Of a DNA stretch of 64,000 nucleotides, positions 25,075 through 32,277 are shown one piece after another. This DNA is from an uncultured Clostridia bacterium (lineage in GTDB: Bacteria > Bacillota > Clostridia > Oscillospirales > Ruminococcaceae). The position numbers and the translations under genes are program-made. The DNA lies in assembly GCA_947624745.1 (NCBI GenBank), contig CANQLR010000009.1, forward strand, positions 1 through 64,000, read 5' to 3'. The stretch's first letter is position 1. Each line of letters opens with the position of its first letter. The notes beneath the pieces were generated by a model. That model did not search any database, had not been told where the DNA came from, and saw nothing but the letters and a program-made list of their open reading frames with translations.

Positions 25075-25992
25075 TTGAAAAAATATATTTGGGGGATTTT
25101 TTACGGGATTTTGCTGACGGCATTCACGGGATATGTATTGCTTGATACATTTGTTATCGCTAAAGTTTACCAAACCGTCCCGCAAGAGCCCGAGAACGCA
25201 AATATTGCTGACACGGCAGTTTTGCATGAACCGGTATCCGAGCAGCAGGATCCCTTGCCCGATACTGCCGAATACAGCTATATTGACGACAATATTTCCG
25301 TTTCCGTCACAGAATATGAAACAAGCGGCACTGCCGTCTATGCAGCCGATATACGACTTTCCTCCGCGGAATATCTGAAAACAGCCTTTGCCGACGATTC
25401 TTACGGAAGAAATATTACAGCTAAGACGTCCGAGATCGCCGAAGAAAAAGGTGCGATCCTTGCCATAAACGGCGATTACTACGGCGCGCGGGAAAAAGGA
25501 TATGTGCTGCGAAACGGCGTTATATATCGTGATTCCGCGTCGAAAAATCAGGAGGACCTTGTTATATACAGCGACGATTCTTTCGGGATAATTGAAGAAA
25601 AAAGCGTTTCGGCAGACGAGCTTTTGTCGGACGGCGCGGTGCAAATTCTCTCGTTTGGTCCCGCTCTGATCAAGGACGGTCAGATTTCGGTCTCGGAAAA
25701 CGACGAAGTGGGCAAGGCAAAGGCAAGCAATCCTCGAACAGCCATCGGTATCATTGACGATCTCCACTATGTCTTTGTCGTTTCTGACGGCAGAACCGAG
25801 GAAAGCGAAGGGCTGTCGCTGTATGAGCTTGCCGAATTTATGCAAAGCTTAGGCGTGCAGACAGCCTACAATCTTGACGGCGGCGGCTCGTCCGCCATGT
25901 ATTTTAACGGAGAGATAATCAACAACCCCACAACGAACGGGAGAAGCATTAAAGAAAGGAGCGTGAGCGATATTGTATATATCGGATACTGA
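25075..25992 (+). CDS. membrane-anchored phosphodiester glycosidase (NAGPA domain)
   Basis: 305 aa. An N-terminal membrane helix (about 5-27) and linker precede a domain found in the mammalian uncovering enzyme and bacterial exopolysaccharide proteins, which cleave sugar-1-phosphodiesters. Motifs: LAINGDYYGAREKGYVLRNG, NPRTAIGIID and YNLDGGGSSAMYFNG with a C-terminal RSVSDIVYI strand. Start TTG behind AGGTGAG. It acts outside the membrane, plausibly on a product made by the adjacent glycosyltransferase. Confidence 0.85.
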   Translation: MKKYIWGIFYGILLTAFTGYVLLDTFVIAKVYQTVPQEPENANIADTAVLHEPVSEQQDPLPDTAEYSYIDDNISVSVTEYETSGTAVYAADIRLSSAEYLKTAFADDSYGRNITAKTSEIAEEKGAILAINGDYYGAREKGYVLRNGVIYRDSASKNQEDLVIYSDDSFGIIEEKSVSADELLSDGAVQILSFGPALIKDGQISVSENDEVGKAKASNPRTAIGIIDDLHYVFVVSDGRTEESEGLSLYELAEFMQSLGVQTAYNLDGGGSSAMYFNGEIINNPTTNGRSIKERSVSDIVYIGY

Positions 25993-26398
25993 GAAAAAAG
26001 GCTCGGGAGCTGCAAAGACTGCCCTTGTATATTTGATGATCTCTGTTTTTTGCGCTTTGTTCGGAGCGGTATATGAAATGTTCAGCCATGAGGTCTATTC
26101 ATTTTATATGATATATGCGTTTGGGTTTCCGCTGGTCGGCGGCGCGCTGCCCTACGGGATTCTTTCCGCTTTTCATCTGAGTGGATCTTCCACGGCGCTT
26201 GCAAGAAATTTATATCATTCGGGCATCGCAACGCTTACCGTGGGGAGCATTGTCCGAGGCATTCTTGACATATACGGTACGACAAACAGTCTGTCGCGGT
26301 ATTATTGGTTTGTCGGCATTTTTGCCGTCGCTGCGGGAACTGTTATCGGCATTATCGGTCATTTCTTTCCGAAAAAAAGAAAATCTCAAGTAATTTAA
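25973..26398 (+). CDS. four-helix membrane protein, unknown
   Basis: 141 aa with about four hydrophobic segments (near 18-36, 43-62, 78-96, 108-130) and a basic tail KKRKSQVI. It overlaps the glycosidase end by 20 bases and uses TTG, with GAAAGGAG upstream, so it is translated in the same transcript. No family recognised; its place suggests a partner of the glycosidase or glycosyltransferase. Confidence 0.6.
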   Translation: MYISDTEKKGSGAAKTALVYLMISVFCALFGAVYEMFSHEVYSFYMIYAFGFPLVGGALPYGILSAFHLSGSSTALARNLYHSGIATLTVGSIVRGILDIYGTTNSLSRYYWFVGIFAVAAGTVIGIIGHFFPKKRKSQVI

Positions 26399-26451
26399 CT
26401 CCGCTTAAGCTTCATCGGATATGATACTGTCAAAGGAAAGGAGAACGGACT

Positions 26452-27123
26452 ATGGACGTTCGCCATGAATGGAAAATTGAAATCAACACCGCCGACCTCT
26501 TCGCGCTCCGCAGTCGGCTTCGGGTAATCATGAAGCCCGACGAGCATGCCGTAAACGGCAAGTATCTAATTCGCAGCCTGTATTTTGACACCCCAGAGGA
26601 CAAGGCTTTGCGCGAGAAAATCGACGGAGTGAATCAAAGGGAAAAGTTTCGCATTCGCTGTTATAACGGCGACCCGAGCTTTTTAAGCTTGGAGAAAAAG
26701 AGCAAGCTTAACGGGCTCAGCAATAAGCAGTCGGTGCAGATTACCGAAAAACAGGTGCAGGCAGTTTTAAGCGGAGATATTCTTCGGACTCCCGAGAACT
26801 CCCCGCCGCTCTTTTGCGAGCTTATCTGCAAGATGAAAACCGAAAGGCTTCGTCCTAAGGTCGTCGTGGACTATACAAGAGAGCCTTTTGTCTGCCATGC
26901 GGGAAACGTTCGGGTAACATTCGATTACGGAATCCGCACGGCACTCGGGTGCACCGATTTTCTGAATCCGAATCTTGTGACTGTCCCCGCGGGCGACGCT
27001 CCTATTTTAATGGAAGTGAAGTGGGATGAATATCTGCCCGACATAATCCGCGACGCGGTTCAGATTACGGGCAGACGGGCTGCCGCTTTTTCAAAATACG
27101 CACAGTGCCGAATTTACGGCTAA
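26452..27123 (+). CDS. VTC-domain protein (polyphosphate polymerase-like)
   Basis: 223 aa tunnel-fold domain related to the Vtc4 catalytic domain. Typical features: HEWKIEIN at the start, YLIRSLYFDTPEDKALREK, the basic REKFRIRCY strand, LEKKSK and a final ILMEVKWDEYLPDII. Vtc4 makes polyphosphate from ATP; bacterial stand-alone copies have unproven activity and usually sit beside DUF4956 genes, as here (20 bases apart). AAGGAAAGGAG precedes the ATG. I infer function only from the fold motifs. Confidence 0.85.
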   Translation: MDVRHEWKIEINTADLFALRSRLRVIMKPDEHAVNGKYLIRSLYFDTPEDKALREKIDGVNQREKFRIRCYNGDPSFLSLEKKSKLNGLSNKQSVQITEKQVQAVLSGDILRTPENSPPLFCELICKMKTERLRPKVVVDYTREPFVCHAGNVRVTFDYGIRTALGCTDFLNPNLVTVPAGDAPILMEVKWDEYLPDIIRDAVQITGRRAAAFSKYAQCRIYG

Positions 27124-27143
27124 AAAAGAAAGGAACAATAACC

Positions 27144-27815
27144 ATGACATTCAGCGATATTTTCAAATCAAGCTTTTTAGAGAACATTTCAAGCGTGACG
27201 GTATTCGATATGGCTCTCGCGCTTATACTCGCGTTCGGGCTCGGCATATTCATTTTTCTCATCTACAAAAAGACCTACAACGGGGTGATGTATTCCTCGT
27301 CGTTCGGCGTTACGCTTATCGCACTGACGATGATCACAACGGTTCTGATACTCGCCGTAACGTCAAACGTGGTGCTTTCCCTCGGAATGGTCGGAGCGCT
27401 TTCTATCGTCCGTTTTCGCACGGCAATAAAAGAGCCGCTCGATATTGCTTTTCTGTTTTGGTCGATTGCGGTCGGCATAATCCTTGCGGCGGGAATGATC
27501 CCTCTTGCGGTCATCGGCAGCGTTATAATCGGGCTCATACTTCTTATGTTCGTAAACAGAAAATCACGCTGCAACCCCTATATTGTGGTGCTACAGTGCG
27601 ACGGATATGAGAGCGAACAGGCTGCAAGGGCATATCTTGAAAATAAAACCAAGCGGTGCGTTGTAAAAAATAAAACAGCGCAAAAGGGCTTTGTCGAGCT
27701 CAACCTTGAAATCCGCCTCATGGACGACAACACGGATTTTATCAACGAGCTTTCCGAAATGCCGGGCGTTCAGAGCGCAGTGCTCGTGAGCTATAACGGG
27801 GAGTATATGGGCTAA
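27144..27815 (+). CDS. DUF4956 membrane protein
   Basis: 223 aa. Three or four membrane helices (about 20-40, 50-72, 80-90, 110-140) with the conserved stretch LGMVGALSIVRFRTAIKEP, then a soluble ferredoxin-like C-terminal half (about 150-220). DUF4956 proteins accompany VTC-domain and CotH or Cthe_2159 genes in many Firmicutes. GAAAGGA precedes ATG 27144; the track start at 27105 lies inside the VTC gene. Role unknown; a membrane partner or channel for the VTC product is a guess. Confidence 0.85.
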   Translation: MTFSDIFKSSFLENISSVTVFDMALALILAFGLGIFIFLIYKKTYNGVMYSSSFGVTLIALTMITTVLILAVTSNVVLSLGMVGALSIVRFRTAIKEPLDIAFLFWSIAVGIILAAGMIPLAVIGSVIIGLILLMFVNRKSRCNPYIVVLQCDGYESEQAARAYLENKTKRCVVKNKTAQKGFVELNLEIRLMDDNTDFINELSEMPGVQSAVLVSYNGEYMG

Positions 27816-27825
27816 GGAGGGCGTT

Positions 27826-30069
27826 ATGGCAACACACAGGCATATTGACGCGGTTTGCGTTGTGATAACGGTGTTTACCCTTTTACTGACGGTTTTGTTT
27901 ATGAACGGGACGGCTCTCGGAATTCAGGCGGTTTCCGATGAAGAAAACAGCGACGCTATGTTCACCCAAAACGACCTCAACGCTGATTGGGACACCTCGG
28001 GCGCGACGAAAATCACCCTGTCCGATGAGGGCAGCACGGTCGCAGGAAACGGAGCTTATGTCAACGGCGGGGACGTGCATATTGTTTACGCGGGGAAGTA
28101 TCTGCTTTCTGGCGATCTTTCCGACGGCTCGGTAATCATCGAAGCGGACGGCGACGACAAGATTTGGCTGATGTTTGACGGCGTTACCCTGCATTGTGAA
28201 GATAATGCGGCTCTGCGCGTGGAGCAGGCGGAAAAGGTCTTTATCACACTAAAAGACGGCACCGAAAATACTCTTTCCTCGGGTTCATCTTTCAGCGAAG
28301 AAGCAATATCCGCAGGCATAGACGGAACAATTTACTCCCGCGACGATCTGACCGTAAACGGCGAGGGCTCGCTCAATATAACCGCGGATTATCGGCACGG
28401 AATCGTCTGCAACGACGATTTAAAAATCACGGGCGGCGAAATAACCGTAACAGCCGCGCAGGACGCGATACATGCAAACGACAGCGTTCGCATTAAAGAC
28501 GCGGACCTCACGCTTAACGCGGGCGATGACGGAATTACGGCTTCAAACGACGATGAAACGTCATTTATCTATGTGGAATCGGGAAATATTGATATTCCGT
28601 CCTGCTATGAGGGGCTGGAAGCGGTGCAGATAACTGTTGCAGGCGGGACGATTGATATCAAACCTACCGACGACGGAATAAATGCCAACGGATACCAAGG
28701 GAACTCTGTTATCAACATAACAGGCGGCGAGATCACCGTCATGAACGAAAACGGCAGGGACGCTGACGGCATAGATTCCAACAAGGACATTTACATCAGC
28801 GGCGGTAAGCTGTTTGTCAGCGTCGGCGACAGCGGCGGGAGCTGCGCTATAGATTACGGAAGCGAGTACGGCGGAAAATGCGAGATAAGCGGCGGGATTG
28901 TCATAGCATGCGGAAGCAGCGGAATGGCTGAGGGGTTTGATTCCTCCTCGTCGCAGGGCTTCATCATGCAGACCGTTTCCGCTCAGGCGGGCACTGCCGT
29001 GACGGTAAAAGGCGCCGACGGAAACAGCCTTATTTCCGAAAATATTCCGTACAGCTTCTCATCAATTCTTATAAGCACGCCCGAAATGAAGCTCGGAGAT
29101 ACCTGCACGCTGATTGTCGGCGATACCGAAACGGAGATAACTATTGACAATTCTTCGGCGGGCGGAGGATTCGGCGGTTTTGGCGGCAAAATGCACGGCG
29201 GGAACGGCTTCGGAAACGGACAAATGCAGAATCGCGGCGGCTTCGGCAGAAACGGCGGGATGGTTGATAGCGATACGGCAGATGAAGCCTCCGAAACGGA
29301 AAGCCAAACTATCGGCACGCTGTCGGCAAGTGCGGATATGCCGACTGTCAGTCTTTTGAGCACATCGGGCAACGACTTCATGGGCGGTAACGGAGCGGGA
29401 GAATTCACCCCTCCCGAGCCGCCTGACGGAAACAAACCTCCCGATTTTCCCGAAAACGGTGAAGCGAGCGTTATGCAGCCGCCGGATATGCAAGGAGGAA
29501 TGTCTCCCGATTTTCCCGACGGCGACCTTGGTTCTATGCAACCGCCCGAGATGCAGAGCGGTGAAGACATGACTCCTCCCGACTTTTCGCAAGACGGCGA
29601 GGAAGACAATGTTCCTCCAGAAATCCCGCAAGAAATTGAGTCGGATTCTTCACAAAATGATGTTTCGGACGAAGGAGCGAATCAAGATATTTCGCAAGAC
29701 GAAATGAACAAACCGCAGTCCGATATTCAAAGCAGCGAAGCAGACGATTTGGAGCAGAGCGGCGCTGAGGAAAGCATGACGCCTCCCGACTTTCAGCAAG
29801 GCGCGGCAGAGGACGAATCGCCGTTTGATCTGCCGCAAGAAATGCCGCAAGAAAATATGCAGGATTCTCTGCAAAACGGTCAGAATTTCGGCGGGCGCCA
29901 GTTCGGAGGAAATATGAGAACTCCAAACGGCAATCAGGCGCAGGAAGACATTCCCCAAGAAGCGGACGCTGCTTCGGTTTCGGGCAAGGACCTTTTTCTT
30001 CTTGCGGTTTCGGGGATTGTCCTGCTTGTCGGCTGCATAATTGCGGGGATTTATAGGCGTAGGAGATAG
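27826..30069 (+). CDS. Cthe_2159-like carbohydrate-binding surface protein
   Basis: 747 aa. An N-terminal hydrophobic segment (about 10-32) is followed by a right-handed beta-helix-like domain (about 55-430) with repeated short strands such as GNGAYVNGGDVHIV, ALRVEQAEKVFI, GSLNITADYRHGI and GGEITV, matching the calcium- and pectin/cellulose-binding Cthe_2159 family. A Gly/Phe/Met-rich stretch and a long disordered region of repeated PPD/PPDM/PQE units (about 445-710) lead to a C-terminal membrane helix (about 718-742) and RRRR. It is probably a membrane-tethered adhesin spanning the wall. AAGGAGG precedes the ATG; last gene of the operon. Confidence 0.85.
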   Translation: MATHRHIDAVCVVITVFTLLLTVLFMNGTALGIQAVSDEENSDAMFTQNDLNADWDTSGATKITLSDEGSTVAGNGAYVNGGDVHIVYAGKYLLSGDLSDGSVIIEADGDDKIWLMFDGVTLHCEDNAALRVEQAEKVFITLKDGTENTLSSGSSFSEEAISAGIDGTIYSRDDLTVNGEGSLNITADYRHGIVCNDDLKITGGEITVTAAQDAIHANDSVRIKDADLTLNAGDDGITASNDDETSFIYVESGNIDIPSCYEGLEAVQITVAGGTIDIKPTDDGINANGYQGNSVINITGGEITVMNENGRDADGIDSNKDIYISGGKLFVSVGDSGGSCAIDYGSEYGGKCEISGGIVIACGSSGMAEGFDSSSSQGFIMQTVSAQAGTAVTVKGADGNSLISENIPYSFSSILISTPEMKLGDTCTLIVGDTETEITIDNSSAGGGFGGFGGKMHGGNGFGNGQMQNRGGFGRNGGMVDSDTADEASETESQTIGTLSASADMPTVSLLSTSGNDFMGGNGAGEFTPPEPPDGNKPPDFPENGEASVMQPPDMQGGMSPDFPDGDLGSMQPPEMQSGEDMTPPDFSQDGEEDNVPPEIPQEIESDSSQNDVSDEGANQDISQDEMNKPQSDIQSSEADDLEQSGAEESMTPPDFQQGAAEDESPFDLPQEMPQENMQDSLQNGQNFGGRQFGGNMRTPNGNQAQEDIPQEADAASVSGKDLFLLAVSGIVLLVGCIIAGIYRRRR

Positions 30070-30078
30070 CTGATAAGC

Positions 30079-30113
30079 AAAAGCCATACCCGAGGGATTG
30101 GGTATGGCTTTGT
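30079..30113 (+). terminator. terminator after the Cthe_2159-like gene
   Basis: AAAGCCATACCC (30080-30091) and GGGTATGGCTTT (30100-30111) form a perfect 12-pair stem. The T tract is short. Confidence 0.7.
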
Positions 30114-30276
30114 GTAAACTAATGAAATTAGTTTTGCACCCATGACGGCAGACCGCTGCAATAAAATTTTTGTTTTGCTGTTTTATGCGGGGCTGCCTAA
30201 AGGGGCGTTTTTTTGGAAAAAATGTGGAATTTTCTTTACATAGCCTATTCAGCCCCTGTCGAAAAAATATTTTACC

Positions 30277-30636
30277 CTACTTTCTCGCCACCCCCGCCCC
30301 CGCCATCACCACCCCAAGTACCATCAGCGCGGCGTTTCCCTGCAGCAGCAGCGCCCCTATACATGCCAAAAACACCCCCATTTTGACGGCTAATTCTCCG
30401 TTCTCTGCGTTTTTTGCCCTGTGCGCCACCCTTGAAATTCCCGTCCCCAGCATAATTACTACCCCGAGCAGAAGCAGCGTTGCCCCGAGCGCCTTGGCGG
30501 GCTGCTCCAGCGCTCCGAAGCCGATTTTCGGGAATTTCCCGAGCCTTGACAGCACTATCCCGCCCGCGGTGAGCGCTGCCGAGAAAGTCGCAAAAACAAG
30601 CCCACGGCCGGGGCGAGTCTGACCGTTTTTATCCAT
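30277..30636 (-). CDS. small multi-pass membrane protein, unknown
   Basis: 119 aa with three or four hydrophobic segments (GLVFATFSAALTAGGIVL, ALGATLLLLGVVIML, MGVFLACIGALLL, MVLGVVMAGAGV). GGAGGG lies 7 bases before the ATG. Its transcript starts from a consensus promoter with two palindromic operators and a leader of about 125 bases, so it is tightly regulated. No family I can name. If the operators bind a metal-responsive repressor it may act in metal handling, but that is inference. Confidence 0.6.
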   Translation of the reverse strand: MDKNGQTRPGRGLVFATFSAALTAGGIVLSRLGKFPKIGFGALEQPAKALGATLLLLGVVIMLGTGISRVAHRAKNAENGELAVKMGVFLACIGALLLQGNAALMVLGVVMAGAGVARK

Positions 30637-30697
30637 AAAATCCCTCCAAACACCTTATTATATGCCTATCATTTGCCCGCGCGGTGATCAAGAGCAA

Positions 30698-30713
30698 GTT
30701 AGCGGCAGCTAAC
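30698..30713 (-). promoter_or_regulatory. operator 2 (GTTAGC-N4-GCTAAC)
   Basis: A 16-base palindrome GTTAGCGGCAGCTAAC, about 50 bases into the predicted leader of the membrane gene. Half-sites are identical to the upstream operator; centre spacing is 53 bases, about five helical turns. Confidence 0.7.
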
Positions 30714-30750
30714 CTATCTCCCAAATAAAAGCCGCAGGAACGGCGGGCAC

Positions 30751-30798
30751 GTTAGCATATGCTAACTGAAGTATACCACAGCCCCGAAAAAATGTCAA
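30751..30798 (-). promoter_or_regulatory. promoter with operator 1 at the start site
   Basis: Minus strand TTGACA (30798-30793), 17 bases, TATACT (30775-30770), then the perfect palindrome GTTAGCATATGCTAAC (30766-30751) covering the expected start point. A bound dimer would block initiation. The TTAGC/GCTAA half-sites resemble DtxR/MntR-type operators; the regulator itself is not in this window. Confidence 0.75.
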
Positions 30799-30824
30799 GA
30801 GGCAAATTAAATTTTCCGGAGCTA

Positions 30825-30853
30825 TTGCAAATCGCGCGGAAATGTATTAAAAT
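30825..30853 (+). promoter_or_regulatory. promoter of the HAD phosphatase gene
   Basis: TTGCAA, 17 bases, TAAAAT; AAGGAGG and the ATG follow within 21 bases. Confidence 0.6.
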
Positions 30854-30873
30854 AGATAAAAAGGAGGGCTAAA

Positions 30874-31503
30874 ATGGTAAAAGCTGTTATTTTTGACCTT
30901 GACGGCACGATGTGGGACAGCTCCCGCGAGGTCGCCGAGGCGTACAATCTCTCGCTCGAAAAGCAAGGGCTCGGCGTTCGCTTCACCCTCGACGACATAC
31001 GCTCCCACATGGGCAAAACGATGGTCGAGATCGCGCATTTGGCGTTCGATAAGGTCGACCCGCAGCGCGCCGAGGAGATCATGCAGCGCTGCATCGACGA
31101 GGAAAACCGCTATCTCACGACCCATTCGGGGAAGGTCTACGACGGGCTCGAGGATACGCTCAGGGCGCTTTCTGCGGACGGCTGGCTCCTTGCGTGTGTG
31201 TCAAACTGTCAGCAGGGTTATATCGAGGCATTTTATGATGGCACGGGGCTCGCCAAATATTTCGGCGATAAGTGCTGCTGGGGCGATACGGGGCTCTCCA
31301 AGGCCGAAAATATCCGCCTTGTTGCCGAGAGAAATCACGCCGCCCGCGCGGTTTATGTCGGCGATACGATGGGGGATTACCTCTCGGCCAAGGAAGCCGG
31401 CGCAGAATTTATCCACGCCGCCTACGGCTACGGCACCGTCCCCGAGGGAACCCCGAGCATCGGGAGCATAGGGGAGCTAAAGGATAAACTGATTGTAAAA
31501 TGA
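30874..31503 (+). CDS. HAD-superfamily hydrolase (phosphoglycolate phosphatase-like)
   Basis: 209 aa. Motif I FDLDGTMWDS (nucleophile Asp and acid/base Asp), motif II VSNCQQ, motif III Lys in GLSKAENI and motif IV VGDTMGDYLSAKEAG, with an alpha-helical cap after motif I (subfamily IA). Such enzymes dephosphorylate small metabolites; the substrate cannot be told. Followed after 19 bases by a small anchored protein gene behind GGAGGG, probably one transcript. Confidence 0.9.
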   Translation: MVKAVIFDLDGTMWDSSREVAEAYNLSLEKQGLGVRFTLDDIRSHMGKTMVEIAHLAFDKVDPQRAEEIMQRCIDEENRYLTTHSGKVYDGLEDTLRALSADGWLLACVSNCQQGYIEAFYDGTGLAKYFGDKCCWGDTGLSKAENIRLVAERNHAARAVYVGDTMGDYLSAKEAGAEFIHAAYGYGTVPEGTPSIGSIGELKDKLIVK

Positions 31504-31522
31504 TCAAGAAGGAGGGAAATCA

Positions 31523-31954
31523 ATGTTCAGATCCACAAAAATAGTCATTGCCGTCGGTCTGACGCTGATTGCGCTGGTGCTCGGGTGGTTTTTCATTCAG
31601 CAGTACGCGTTCAACCACCCCGACGTGCGGATATTCTTTTTGGCGACCGGCGAGGGCGAGGAAAACGTTTACACCGTGCCGCAGATCGAGCTCACCGAAA
31701 AAAGCACCATGGGCGTCTCCGAGACGTGGGACGAAAGGTATTTCGAGGCGTATGCGCTTATTGACCAAATGATCGCCGACGCGTCGTCGTTTCACGACAT
31801 GAAGCCGTGGCACTTCGACTCGAAGGCCGAAAACCGCGACGGCAGGACCGTTTTCACGCTCTACGGCTACTATACCGAAAACGGCGAGAAAAAGGAGTTC
31901 TCGAAGGAGTATTCTCTTGATTATATCCTCACCGAGAACATCGAGGAGCACTGA
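31523..31954 (+). CDS. small membrane-anchored protein, unknown
   Basis: 143 aa, one N-terminal membrane helix (about 7-27), then an acidic extracytoplasmic domain with aromatic residues (ETWDERYFEAYALIDQM, TLYGYYTENGEKKEF). AGGAGGG precedes the ATG. No family recognised. It ends just before the tRNA promoter. Confidence 0.6.
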   Translation: MFRSTKIVIAVGLTLIALVLGWFFIQQYAFNHPDVRIFFLATGEGEENVYTVPQIELTEKSTMGVSETWDERYFEAYALIDQMIADASSFHDMKPWHFDSKAENRDGRTVFTLYGYYTENGEKKEFSKEYSLDYILTENIEEH

Positions 31955-31978
31955 TCCCGAAAAATTTTTCAAAACCCC

Positions 31979-32007
31979 TTGACAATCATAACGTTTTCGG
32001 GTATAAT
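31979..32007 (+). promoter_or_regulatory. promoter of the tRNA-Gly/tRNA-Cys unit
   Basis: TTGACA, 17 bases, TATAAT, both consensus, 30 bases upstream of tRNA-Gly. Confidence 0.9.
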
Positions 32008-32037
32008 ATTTCAGTCGGCTGAAAAAAGAGCCGGCGC

Positions 32038-32113
32038 GCGGATTTAGCTCATCCGGTAGAGCGCCACCTTGCCAAGGTGGAGGTAGCGAGTTCGAGCCTC
32101 GTAATCCGCTCCA
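32038..32113 (+). tRNA. tRNA-Gly (GCC)
   Basis: Acceptor GCGGATT/AATCCGC, T discriminator and encoded CCA. Anticodon stem CCACC/GGTGG around TTGCCAA gives anticodon GCC. T arm GTTCGAGCC. Confidence 0.95.
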
Positions 32114-32116
32114 TAC

Positions 32117-32190
32117 GGTGTCATAGCCAAGTGGTAAGGCGTAGGACTGCAACTCCTTGACCCCCGGTTCAAATCCGGGTGACACCTCCA
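32117..32190 (+). tRNA. tRNA-Cys (GCA)
   Basis: Acceptor GGTGTCA/TGACACC, discriminator T, encoded CCA. The loop CTGCAAC gives anticodon GCA. Three bases separate it from tRNA-Gly, so both are processed from one transcript. Confidence 0.95.
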
Positions 32191-32193
32191 GAA

Positions 32194-32218
32194 GCCGCTC
32201 CTTTCGGGGCGGTTTTTT
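32194..32218 (+). terminator. terminator of the tRNA unit
   Basis: GCCGCTCC, loop TTTC, GGGGCGGT, then TTTTT. Confidence 0.85.
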
Positions 32219-32219
32219 G

Positions 32220-32248
32220 TTGACATTTTCTCAAAAAGGCAGTATAAT
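32220..32248 (+). promoter_or_regulatory. promoter of the GH5 gene
   Basis: TTGACA, 17 bases, TATAAT, directly after the tRNA terminator and 30 bases before the ATG. Confidence 0.88.
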
Positions 32249-32277
32249 ATGTTCATAAACCGCAAGGAGGTATTTTC

